64,000 bases of DNA from Trema orientale (Eukaryota; Streptophyta; Magnoliopsida; Rosales; Cannabaceae). How positions within the stretch are numbered: the first letter of the stretch is position 1; every line of letters starts with the position of its first letter. Where the stretch lies: contig JXTC01000488.1 of NCBI GenBank assembly GCA_002914845.1, positions 127,556 through 191,555 of the forward strand. The letters run 5' to 3'. The notes beneath the pieces are model-generated. The model had not been told where the DNA came from. It did not search any database and saw only the letters and a program-made list of their open reading frames with translations. The position numbers and the translations under genes were made by a program. This document shows positions 21,746 to 32,345 of this stretch, in pieces.

Positions 21746-24436
21746 TTAAGTTGAACCACGACTCTCAGCAGCTCTAGTCCGTTTAAATATCCTTTCCCTT
21801 GCCTTTATTGCCTGCACCACTCACAAAAAATGACAATATTTCTACTTCAAACTGTTTTTCGAGCATAAAAATAGTACTGGGAAAATGTACATTATATATT
21901 TTCAGCTATCAGAATACTATCAACGTAATTTTTCAGTGTCTGATTCAGATCACAGACGGAAAAGAACCAAGGACAAAGGAGGAAAAAAAAAGGCTTTTTA
22001 CGAGAAACCTGTTTTCGCCAATTGGTGAATGATATTTTTAGAGCAAAAAGTAGTGCTTGAGTGGTGGAGCCTGCAAGTATGCCGATCCAAAGGCCGACTC
22101 CTCTCAAATGTAACACAAAACACAACACCACAGCCAGTGGAAGCCCCACCATATAATATGCAACCAAATTGACATAAGCTCCTAAACACTGCCACCCACT
22201 TCCTCTAGCAATCCCTTGAGAAGAGAGGAAAACTTCGTCAACTATAGTAGGTTTAAAAGCAAACTCAACAGACAAAAAAGCTTATCCTAGACATTTGGCA
22301 ATAGTGCTCATATTTTCTTCTTGTTTGATTTTAATATGATTATGATATGATACAATGTTCAAAAACACACATTCTAAACAGTACCCTCTGCCCTTAGTAT
22401 TATAATCTGTTGTACTTACCAAAAAGCAAATTTCAGTCCCTGTCAAAAGTGAATCCAAAATATCATATACGAGAATTATATGTGTGTTTAAGTCTTTTTA
22501 TGATGAGAAGGTCAGAGGCTAGGAATCAGACCAGAGAGAGTAGCTCGAAGGCTGTCCATGATAATTGTGAGAGACACTAAAGGACTTAATCTTGCTACAT
22601 GTTTTATAACCTCCTTGTCACTGCTGTAAGCATATCCAACAACGAAACGGCAACTGAAGAAAATTGTGCCTGTTAAAATGGCCTCTACGACTGTAAGAAT
22701 CATTGAGGCAGTAACAGCTGCTTGAGCCGCCCGTGCATTCCCAGCTCCGATTCATTTGAAACGCGAGTGCTACAAAATGGCAAATAAATTTCGAAAAATG
22801 AACCGGAATATTTTTTTTTTTTTTGTGTTTATTTTTATATTTGAAGACAGAGTTTGGAGTAAACCTTGCAGCTGTAGCAACACCATATGATATGCAGTAG
22901 TGCAATGAAGTTGTGATAAGGCTGCTCATGAAAATGCGAGGAATTAGAGACCAGTGAGGCTTTATGGTACTAAAATCTCTACTACGTGCAGATAGAAAAA
23001 GATAATGAAGCATACCAAATAGAAAGGACTGAAGTTTCCAATTTGGAATTCGGTAGAAACCCCGAAAGCAAAATAATCATCTCTACTGACAATGAGCCAA
23101 GGCTATAAACCATTGGAATAAAAGTTACATGTCAAATAGGAATCGTCACCAAAAAACTGTTAAAATCCATAAAAAAGATACCACATTGATTAGTAATTAA
23201 GTAGGAATGGGAAAAATACCAAGCCATAACAGCAGCAGGGACCCCAAACCGGAAAAACTCTCGAATGCTTTGCAATACTTCGAGGGAAAATGTAACTCGA
23301 GTTCTCTCACAGGCAGAGGAATATTTAATGTAAGTCAGAAGCATTATTACATTCAACCAATGTGATAAACCAACGGATAATGCAGCTCCAGTGATGCCTA
23401 GTTCCAACTTATATACCAGAGCCCAACAAACAGGAATGTGGAAACAAAGAACGGCAAATGAGCTTAAGAGGGTAGCGAAGGTCAGTCCTTGAGTGTTTAA
23501 ATACCGGATTAATGATTGGACAATAGAATAGGCAAGTAGTGCAGGGATTAATAAAATTGAGTATTTTCCGGCTATTTTGGAGACTGAAGGGTCCTGGCCT
23601 ATCAGTATCAAGAGTTTCTCCTCAAATATCCAAAGAAGCGATACCGCCAAACATACCAGACTAAGTGAAATTACAGAGCAGTACGTATAGATTCCAAGCT
23701 TTTGGTATTGTTCTGCTCCGTAGGCTTGTCCACATAAAGATTCCAATGCACCAGCCATCCCAACCTGCTTGAGACCGAATTTTCATTTCCAAAAAAAATA
23801 AAATAAAAGAAGGAATACTTGAGCTACTATTACTAACGTGGTAAAAACAGAACGCTTAACTTGAGCTTGTGTACATGACAACTCAACAAAGTAGAAACAA
23901 TCTTATTGAAACTGCCCTTTTAACATAACAAGATTTTCCAGATACCCTAATCTGTGTCAGCTTCTTAATTTATTGATTTGTTGTCTTCTTTTACTTTTGC
24001 AGCAACATGGAGATCATCTACCAAAAATGCTGATAACCTTTTTTTTCGGTATCTTTTGGTAATTATTTATACAATTTAAAAAAAAAAAAAAAAAAAAAGG
24101 GGAAGTAGATTAGAAACTACTGTATATACATATTGTTGTTACCATTATCAACACTTTGAACAAGCCTATAGAAGGAAGTTAAGCAGTAGATAAGTATACA
24201 AGGAGGCTAAAGCCGGTGATGGTGGTGAAAGAGTTGGCGATGGCGATGCCAGAAAGTGTGAGTTTTCCAAGATGGCCCGCAATCATCACCGAAGCAACTG
24301 GCACTAGGAACCGAGATACGGATCCCACCAACATCGGTGCTGCTAAGTAGGTGACCTTCTTTAGCTCCTCCCTCAGGTCGCTCCATGTCACCCTCCATTT
24401 TCTCTCTATGCCCTCTATCGAAAGGGCCTCTTCCAT
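21746..24436 (-). pseudogene. MATE efflux transporter, copy 1 (frameshifted)
   Basis: Seven exons on the minus strand: 24436-24200, 23764-23220, 23102-23016, 22922-22866, 22769-22532, 22214-22009, 21811-21746. All introns are GT-AG. The product would be a DTX-type multidrug/toxin extrusion antiporter (12 membrane segments, H+-coupled). Family motifs include EELKKVTYLAAPM, SLCGQAYGAEQYQKLGIYTY, LLSGFLPNSKLETSVLS and ARGSGWQCLGAYVNL. Exon 5 is 238 bp against 239 in copy 2. One base is missing at about 22748-22752 (GAATCGGAGC for GAACTTGGAGC) within the RVSNELGAG motif. This produces a stop at 22702-22700, giving 331 residues instead of about 478. The exon 3 motif LEWWSFEVL is also altered to LGSLSVEMI. 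A sequencing error at the lost base cannot be excluded. Confidence 0.88.
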
Positions 24437-24703
24437 GGCCGTTACTATTGAACTAAATTGGTTTTCAACGACTCCAGAAAATGAAAAGTCAAAAAAAAAA
24501 AAAAGACTTTGATTAATAGCTATGTAACTTAATTGTCCCATTCCTATGCTTTGTTTATAACCGAAGAACCGATGGAACCTTTCAATACACGGTGACAAGT
24601 ACACGTATGCTGATCAGCACGTTACTTGAGGCCAAGATGTAAATCAAATGACTCGATTAATTTTCATATATTAATGGGAAAAAATAAAAAGAAACAGTTA
24701 TCA
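24437..24703. promoter_or_regulatory. 5' flank of MATE copy 1
   Basis: Region upstream of the copy 1 ATG. The part 24525-24612 (GTCCCATTCCTATGC..ACACGTATGC) is repeated at 32255-32345, so it is part of the duplicated unit. No certain TATA box was identified. Confidence 0.45.
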
Positions 24704-25395
24704 ATCATCACCAAAATAACTGGCACAAAGAATCAAGACACTGACCCATAAATATTTATATCAGTGTCACTTTATCACAAGCTTATATCAATCATTTCCG
24801 CAACAACTGGCAGCAGGCAGCAAGACACTGACACCGACACCGACCCCACCAACGTGTGCTGCTACGTTGGTAACCTTTAGCTCCTCCTCAAGCCTAAGTT
24901 GCCTCTTAGGCTATATTTGATAGAGGGGATTTTTGAAAAGATGGAGAAGGGTGGGGAGAGAGAAATGAAGGGAGAATTACAATCTTGTGTTTGGTAGAAA
25001 AGAGAGAAAGAGGAAGAGGAGAAGTGGAGGGAGAGAGTCTCCCTCCAAATCCAAAAAAATTCATCCTCCCAAATTGGAGGGATTGAAGAAAATTAAAAAG
25101 AAAAAACATGAATTGACAAATTTACCCATCAAGTTAATTAATTTTAAAAAGATAAAATAGATAATAAAGTAATTTTACAAATAAATACTCTCCATCCTTC
25201 GTACTCTACATCTTTTCTACCAAATAATTGAAGGAATTATTATTCTCTTCTTCCTCCTTTAGATTCTCCTTCATTCCTACACTCTCCATCCTTCCTACTC
25301 TTCTTCCTTCCTACCAAACAAAGGCTTAGTGTCACCTTCCATTTCGTCTCTGTGCCCTTTGTCAAAAAGGCCTCTTCCATAGCCACTAGTATTGT
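24704..25395 (-). pseudogene. Third MATE copy: first-exon relic split by a MITE
   Basis: 25380-25329 on the minus strand reads MEEAFLTKGTETKWKVT, close to the copy 1 start MEEALSIEGIERKWRVT. After a Tourist MITE (24909-25325) the homology resumes at about 24905-24790 (GAGGAGCTAAAGGTTACC, corresponding to EELKKVTY, then AGCAGCACACGTTGG). A further copy of the following stretch lies at 24704-24752. Frames are destroyed, and nothing after exon 1 is present. It is a remnant of an additional tandem MATE gene. Confidence 0.75.
24909..25325. mobile_element. Tourist-type MITE (PIF/Harbinger)
   Basis: 417 bp, with long inverted repeats: left GGCTATATTTGATAGAG, right reverse complement GCCTTTGTTTGGTAGGA. 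Flanked by TTA on both sides (24906-24908 and 25326-25328), the TWA target preference of PIF/Harbinger elements. Internally purine-rich on one arm and pyrimidine-rich on the other (GGAGAAGGGTGG / CTCCATCCTTCC). No coding capacity; would be moved by a PIF transposase in trans. Confidence 0.8.
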
Positions 25396-26449
25396 AAGGA
25401 CCTTGATTTTTCTTAGGGGTATTGGTGTAATTTCTCACTAATTTCGGATTAAAAAATTTATATAATCGGATGGAAAATTAAGTTAAATTCGAGAGAGGGT
25501 CAAAGTGGAAAGATTTTGAGGAAATAGGGGTCAAAATATGATTTTTTAAGGACCAAACTGAGAAGAATCTTGAACTAGGGGCTTAATTTCAAATTCTGGG
25601 GACTTTAAACCCCAAACCGAGATCTGCCATATGGCAAAAATACCCTAAATCTACACCAAAATCCCTAATTTCCCCAAAATTCCCCATGAGCTCCACTTCT
25701 CTTTTAACCTTTCTCTGCCCAGCCTCGGGGACAAATTTCTGTCAACGTCCTATCCAGACGCGCTTGCCCGCACCCTTATCCGTCGTCTAATGAGTAGAAA
25801 CCCGTTGGTCTAGCGGCCTTTCATGCCACGTGGAGGGAGCCAGGACCTCGTGAATATCATGCCTCTCAGTCGTTTTTCGGCCAAATCAGCTATCACCGAA
25901 CATTCACATCCCTCCCCACCAGTGTATAGGGACTCTTAGGTTGGCCTTGACCCTCTTTAGCCAGTAGACTATAGTGAATAAGCTCCAGTGAACTTTTAAG
26001 CCTTTTTAAACTCTTTTATGTGTTATGTTTAAAGGGTCAAATTTTGCTCAGGTTGACAAAACGAAATAATAGTGTCATATTTGGACCTTAGTGATGTCGA
26101 TAAATAAATTTTGATATATAAAGTTGATATATTTTGTATTGGATACGTAATTCGAGGCGATGGGCTTGGGCTTTTGCCTCATTTTACGTGTAGAGGATCG
26201 GGTTTCACCTGGACCTAGATTAGACAAGTTTTATAGCTATCCTACCTAATGTGGATGTTATGAACACGGTGGTGACATACGTTTTTCCATTTGAGACTCT
26301 GTTGAAGAAGTTATCCTCTAGAGCAAGCAAATTGGATTCTGGAAAAGCCACTCGAGCACCTGACCAACCAACTGGCAATACGACGAGCACCAATGGCTTA
26401 GCAAAACTATCATGACAGGTTAAGTGGTTTAATTATTTGGTTTTCACAC

Positions 26450-27010
26450 ACCACTAGAAAATCCTAAATAGAAGGCAGTTGCCAAATTTAAAAAGAAGTC
26501 NGATATTTAATATAATTTCTTAGGGAATCGGCGTCTATTTGAGACATTTAATATCGTATCTTAGGGAACCGGCTTCTATTTAAGACATTTAATGCTGGCA
26601 GAGAACTGACGTCTATTTGAGTTATTTAATACTGGTTCTAAGGGAACCGAAGTCTATTTAATATTATGGATTTTTTTTTATTGAGTTGTTTGTTGATTTA
26701 AGGATAAAATAATATATTACAGTGATTTGTTTTATGTTTTATTGTGTGTTTTTTATTTTAAACTATTTTTGTTAATTAAAATGACGTCGTTTTGGCTCTT
26801 TAAAAAAATAATAAATATATTTGATATCATAATTATAATCAAAAAAGAGTTGCGGCTAAGTGGCAATGCCCGGATGGATTGGTCATACATGTCCCGTGTT
26901 CGAATCCTAGGAGGAACACTTTTTCTCTTTTTTATTTATTACACATTTAACGTTGGTTATTCCTAAGAACACTTTGTCTCCTTTTTATTTATTACCAATT
27001 TAATATCGAT
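26450..27010. mobile_element. Inserted repeat element, possibly CACTA-like
   Basis: Begins CACTAGAAAATCC, resembling a CACTA terminus. It is followed by three or four imperfect copies of a motif around GGGAACCGRCKTCTATTT-GA (26515-26670) separated by ACATTTAAT, like CACTA subterminal repeats. A second local duplication GAACACTTT.TCTC.TTTTTATTTATTAC occurs at about 26915 and 26968. I could not find a matching right terminus. A single N lies at 26501. Confidence 0.4.
26852..26907 (+). ncRNA. tRNA-like pol III promoter (SINE head or tRNA relic)
   Basis: GCGGCTAAGTGGCAA (26852-26866) fits the internal A box and GTGTTCGAATCC (26896-26907) fits the B box, at a spacing usual for tRNA-derived promoters. 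A full tRNA cloverleaf does not fold by eye and no target duplication was found. It may be the head of a SINE or a decayed tRNA copy. Confidence 0.4.
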
Positions 27011-28020
27011 TACTTTTAGATCTGACGTTAAAAGTTGACACGTTTTGATTTAAATTGTGCATTATGACTTATTTTGTAAAAACTGTGGATAATCTTAAAC
27101 TAAATTGATTTGAATGAATATTTGATAGATTTGTGAACTATTGAACTGTATTGGATTATTCTGGGATTGGATTAGATTTTATTGCTGGTTTTAAATTTTG
27201 TTTATAGAAAAATACAGCTGTTAAACTATCCAATTTTCTGTAAACCTCAAAACAACTACGAATGGAATTTAATGCATGACTTGGTTACATCTCTGTTGTA
27301 TGGTTATTTCAAACACATTGTACATAATATAGCATCACACTTGAGATCATTTTTGCATCATGATAATTTAGGTTAGTAGTAAGTTGCTACATTGCTAGGT
27401 AAAAGATTAAGGAACATGCACAGGGTTTAGCTAATACACCACAAGGTAGTTTCGGAATGTTGGGTACCTTTGATAAAGGGTATTACAACATCATGATGGA
27501 AGGATGAGAGCTCATTTATTTTTATATGTGGATAATACATGAGTTTTTGATTTCATATATGGACTTAGTTTTATAAATATTTTTGGAAAAGTATTAATTA
27601 TGTAGGTTTGTTAAATTACATCCATACAAAAACGATAATTGAATTCATACTGAGCGTTCATATGCTTACTCTCTCTATCTTTTTCCCTCTCCAATAGTAG
27701 TCACTATGATTTGGGCAACTGCACAACGAAGTGAGTTGAAGGAGGCCTTGTCACTACTTTAGTAGTTGGTAACTACTTAGAAATTCTTATTTATCATAGA
27801 CTTGTAGTAACAGTTTGTAGCTCATATTATAGATTTGATCTGTATAATTATTATGTCTACCTTATGATGATAATGATGTACTTGAGATATTTAATGACAT
27901 ATTTTTAATCTATGTCTAATATTAATCATAGAATTGTAGGAATTTATACACTAGATGATTTTCATAATTTTCAGAAAAAAAGAGAATAGTTACTCTCTGA
28001 GCTTCCATCTACCTAAAATC

Positions 28021-29729
28021 TGTTGGAGCTAGTGCTGTGAAAGTATGTGATAGAATATTCAATTTGCTAACTAATAAATGAAATTATATTTTCCTGAAGT
28101 TTGTTTAAATTTGTTTTAAATTATGAAATTTAAATATTATGGTATCTACTTGATTATTCAGGTAATCCCAGATAAGTATATAATAGTTATATACTAGAGG
28201 ATTTAGTTTACGAATAATAATTTAAAATCTTTAATAATTGCTAAATACTTAATCAAGATTATTAATATTATCTATCTCTATTATGAATAATGTTGTTTAT
28301 CCATACTATAAATATAACAAGACATTAATATATAGATGTTATGTATAATTGAGATTAATAGAATTGGATCAAGAGAAAAATGAATATCTAATATGCTTTG
28401 TTAGAATATAAGATTTTCTGTTTATTGACGGATGATCATATGTTGATTGAAATTAGTCTTGAGTAAATATGAAACTAATATTTGTCGTATTATGTATTGA
28501 TTTATATGGGTGAGGTCCATTACAATAACAGTCCGATATCTTAATATTTTTGAGATATAATGTTATAAATTTTTGGAAACATATTTCATAGATATAGAAT
28601 TTGTTCATTTTCTTGTTAGAATTTATAAAAGATATTCTCTTAAATATTGATTCGAAGCTTGAACAACATGCACTGTTTTTGATAATTAGTTGATAAAAAT
28701 CACAAACTAATTGCTTATTAGAGAATCAACGACACTTAAGAATAAAGAAATAATTAGAAGTTGATGGACTTAGACCTTCTTGTAATTATGAGCGTCTTGT
28801 GGGTGATCTGTTTATATGTAATAATCATATTAATGAATTATTCATAGTTTTCTGATTTAGTAATCTTATCTATAATATTAAGAGTGCATCTTTGAATTCT
28901 TAGTTGAGTAATCTAGGAGTTAATAATATATATTTATTGGAGCTTAATATTATAGGTCCATTATTAGGTCCATTAGGACCCTAGGTTTACCTCATAAATA
29001 CTGTATTAGAGACTTGGGAGAATTGATTAGGCCACTGTCCAAATAAGTTTTGATTATGATTAGCCTAATACTAGTGGCTCATGCCAGCTACTAGTATTTA
29101 AGGAGTAAAATAATTGTTATTAATTACTTAATTATGGTGATAAATATCTCGTAGGATTGAGTATCCTATAAATATTAAATAGTTGTTTTAATTATTAGAT
29201 AACAGAAAATTAATCGGTAATATTTTCAAAAATTAATTATTAGATGATTATATCTTTTAGTTTTTGGAAAACACAAAATAATTATTGGATAGTATTTTGT
29301 AGAAAAAGAAAAATATTAAATAATAGTAATTATATAGATATAGATAATTACTTAAAGAGCCACACCCTAGTCATATGCCTACCACAGGTAATCTACCTGT
29401 GGTTTGCATCTATTACTCTTAACAGGAATGTAAAACTTAGTTTCTCATTCGGGAAAAAAATTCTTGCTCTCATGTATAAAGACTAATTAAAAACAAGAAC
29501 AAAAAATCACTATAGCTTTTTAGAAATCCTATTACTTCCATAGATGCCCACACATCCAGTCTTTTGTATTGAGCTATAGCAGCTTGGAAGATTTAAAAAG
29601 AGTCAAAGAGGAAAGCCCAGAATCATCCTAATCGCTTCAAGAGGTAAAAAGTTTTATCTTGTTTAGTTTGTTACATTAGCATATCAAGTCTAGATCTTGA
29701 TATTCTATTGAGTCTTTTTAGTTTCTTGA
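28021..29729. other. AT-rich, LTR-like unclassified DNA
   Basis: Starts TGTTGGAGCTAGTGC, an LTR-like beginning, and contains GTCCATTATTAGGTCCATTAGG and other low-complexity stretches. No partner LTR, primer site or target duplication was found, and no coding frame is convincing. Confidence 0.3.
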
Positions 29730-29738
29730 TTATTTTAA

Positions 29739-31239
29739 GAGGAGTGCTAGGCACAGACTCCCTCTCAGACTCTTAATCAGATGCTGTCTTGTCTTATTGA
29801 CACGTGTCTCTCACTTTTTTGCTTAATTAACATTGAAAATAATACAAACGTAAAGCCATGATTTGATAAAAAATAATATAATTGCCATTCTCACTCTTTT
29901 TACCTGGGACCCACACATGAACTTCCCCTTTCAATTGTGCGTTTTTCCTTTCTATTTTTTATTTTTTAATTTTTTTTTCCCCTTTTCATCTTCTCCTTGG
30001 TTCACGAAACCCACTATGTACACAGAACACTGGAAATAAAATGGGTTGTCAAATAGATTTTCATTGTGACTATATCAAATTTTTGAAGAAGACTTATGAA
30101 AAGCTCTGTTTTCTCAATAAGATTTATAGGTCCCTCAACTACCTTGTTTTTTCTTAAACTTGGCTGTAAACAAACGTAAAAGAGAAGATGCTAAGTAATC
30201 CTAGTTTTAACGAGCAAAAAAAAGTAATACCAAATTTAGAATATCTGAAATTTTGACTTATTTATTTTTTATATTTTATTTTTTTAGAATATTGAGATTT
30301 TATCCCAACAATATGACCAGTGGATGCGTACCAAGTTACATTCCTTTTTGTGTTGAAAAAATTGGTGCCAAAATTGAGTCACACTCTTTAGTTTTTTTTC
30401 CTTCTTGAGGACTTTGAGATTGTCGTCAGATATGTAGGTGTATTGGTTGCGGTAGAAGCAGAAGCGGTAAACATGCCAAAAACTATTTCAGAATTCGGTC
30501 ACATAGAATACCCGAGGCTCTCTAAAATATCAACTCTTACATTTTCTTTCGTTCTTCCTCTCCTTATAATCACATATAACCTGTAAACTACCTTGAATAA
30601 ATCGAAAGCAAAAGAAAAAATAGTTGTGAAAGAAAACTCGATATATCAAAATGAGCATTTTTTTAGAGGATAAAAGCTAGATTTCATTCAACACAAATAG
30701 CGAACGACATGAAAAGCCAATACGTTATACAACAAAGTAAGAAAAATGAAAAAGACCATTCAACATTATCTCTCAAAACAACTAGAGGAAAAACAATAGA
30801 AGAGCAAAAAAAAAAACGATCCTTGGAAGGAGACGAAGACCTCGCTTGCAGCCTTCAAAAGAACCAGAGATTATTTCAAAAAAAAAAAAAAAAAAGAAAA
30901 AAGAACCAGAGATGATCTTCGATGCGACAATGAAGGGGGACAGATTTTAAGAACGTATACTGGGATTCGTGGAGAAAGGAGAAGCTGAAAAGGGCAAAAA
31001 AAAATAATAAAATAAAAAAGGGAAAGGAAAAACGTTCAATTGAAAAAGAGGAAGATGATGTGTGGGTCCCAGGTAAAAAGAGTGAGAATGGCAATTATGT
31101 TATTTTTTATCAAATCATGGCTTTATGTTTGTATTGTTTTTCAATGTTACTTGCGCAAAAAAGTAGGAAACACGTGACAATAAGACAATGCAGCGTCTGA
31201 TTAAGAGTCCGAGAGGGGGGTCTGTGGCTAGCATTCCTC
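29739..31239. mobile_element. Non-autonomous Mutator-like element (MULE) with long TIRs
   Basis: 1501 bp flanked by a perfect 9-bp duplication TTATTTTAA (29730-29738 and 31240-31248), diagnostic for Mutator-type insertion. The terminal inverted repeats run about 200 bp: left GAGGAGTGCTAGGCACAGAC, right reverse complement GAGGAATGCTAGCCACAGAC, continuing through TCTTAATCAGA, ATTGACACGTG and GCCATGATTTGATAAAAAATAA to GGGACCCACACAT. The interior (about 29945-31055) shows no transposase. A Pack-MULE, that is a captured host fragment, is possible but I recognise no source gene. Confidence 0.88.
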
Positions 31240-31248
31240 TTATTTTAA

Positions 31249-32250
31249 AAGCTCAGATTTTCTACTGCAATCGTTTTCGAAAACAACAAAAGCCCCAAGA
31301 GCCCATAATCACATACACTTTTCCTCACCCGAGAATCGCAAGAATCCGAAATTGCCTACTCTCAACTTTAACTATCCAAGAAACCTCGAAAATTAAACCC
31401 TCATTCATCAAGCTGTACATTATTGCTGCCTCAAAATTTGACTCAATACAGGGCCTATAAGTAAAAACTGTAATCGTAGTCGTATTAACATCAGCACTCA
31501 TAACTAAAAAAGAGTCCTTACATGAAAAACAAAAAGGTTTTATCTATTTATTAAGAGTCCTTAATCAGACTAACAAACTTCTTCCAGTTCCCATAAGCTA
31601 AATATTAAGGATTGATCACATGCCATGATTTTTTAACTTTTCTACAAAAACTAACCCAACTTTTGAATTCTTGTTGATTTATAGGCTGATTTTAATTTGA
31701 ATTCTGTAAATTAGTACTTAATAATTTAAAGAAAAAAGTTAAAATTGCATAAAGGTCATAGTTCAATGTATTTTTTGCAATTAACCCCAAAAAATAATTT
31801 TAAAATATTTTTTGATTATTTATAAACGTTTTTCATAAGTAATGACGGGTGTTTTCTTTTCTTTTTCTTAATAAATTGCTTATGCTACAAATTTGCCAAA
31901 ATATTAAATGTCGGGTACTAATTTCTAAGGTTTTAAATATTAAATTATTAATAATTTGCAGGAATTCAAAAATCATATTAACTTTTGCTAAAACGTTGAA
32001 TCAAGGCATCCCTGTTATTATCCCCATACAGTAATAATCCGACTAGCATTAAATCCTCAAAAGCCACGCAACAGATGCTTTTCAATAATTTCAGGAAAAA
32101 AAGAAAGAATTATAGCTAAATTTTTTTTTAGATTTAAAAAGTAAGGCTTAACTAATTATCTACTATTAAACAGAAAAAAAATAAATTAGGCATGTATTGA
32201 ATCTCCACCCCCACCTCACCCACTGAGTTAGTCCCATTGGGCAACTATTA
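31249..32250. other. Intergenic DNA, nothing identified
   Basis: Follows the MULE; AT-rich with no recognised gene, repeat boundary or RNA. The frame at 31188-31460 begins inside the MULE and has no recognisable domain. Confidence 0.35.
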
Positions 32251-32254
32251 CAGT

Positions 32255-32345
32255 TATGTTATTTGTCCCATACCATGCTTTATTTGTAACCGAAAATCCA
32301 ATGGAACTCTATTAATACATTGTCAAATCACGTATGCTTTTTCAC
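32255..32345 (-). promoter_or_regulatory. Displaced copy of the MATE 5' flank
   Basis: Aligns with 24525-24612 upstream of MATE copy 1: TTTGTCCCATACCATGCTTT..TAACCGAA, then CCAATGGAACT and CACGTATGCTTTTT, with about three-quarters identity by eye. In copy 1 this block lies 90-175 bp upstream of the ATG. Here the nearest MATE start is the relic ATG at 25380, 6.9 kb away on the same strand. Confidence 0.6.

Larger units (their letters stand above)
25396..27980 (+). repeat. Degenerate gypsy LTR relic, related to the LTRs of element 2
   Basis: Several blocks match the 48499-50636 LTR in order: the TTAGTGATGTC..AATTTTGATAT block at 26090-26115, the GCTAATACACC..GGTACCTTTGATAAAGG..TATTACA..ATGATGGAAGGATGAGAG block at 27430-27510, the CATACTGAGC..ATGCTTACTC block near 27645-27670, and AATCTATGTCTAAT near 27907. 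No internal domain or second LTR was seen, so it is a solo LTR or fragment. Ends were not defined precisely. It is interrupted by the repeat-rich insert at 26450-27010. Confidence 0.58.

Noticed and set aside
26852-26925. A functional tRNA gene
   Set aside because: A and B boxes fit but acceptor and anticodon stems do not pair; kept only as a tRNA-like feature.
30709-31094. Lys-rich plus-strand and Phe-rich minus-strand frames
   Set aside because: Products of poly-A / poly-T composition inside the MULE.
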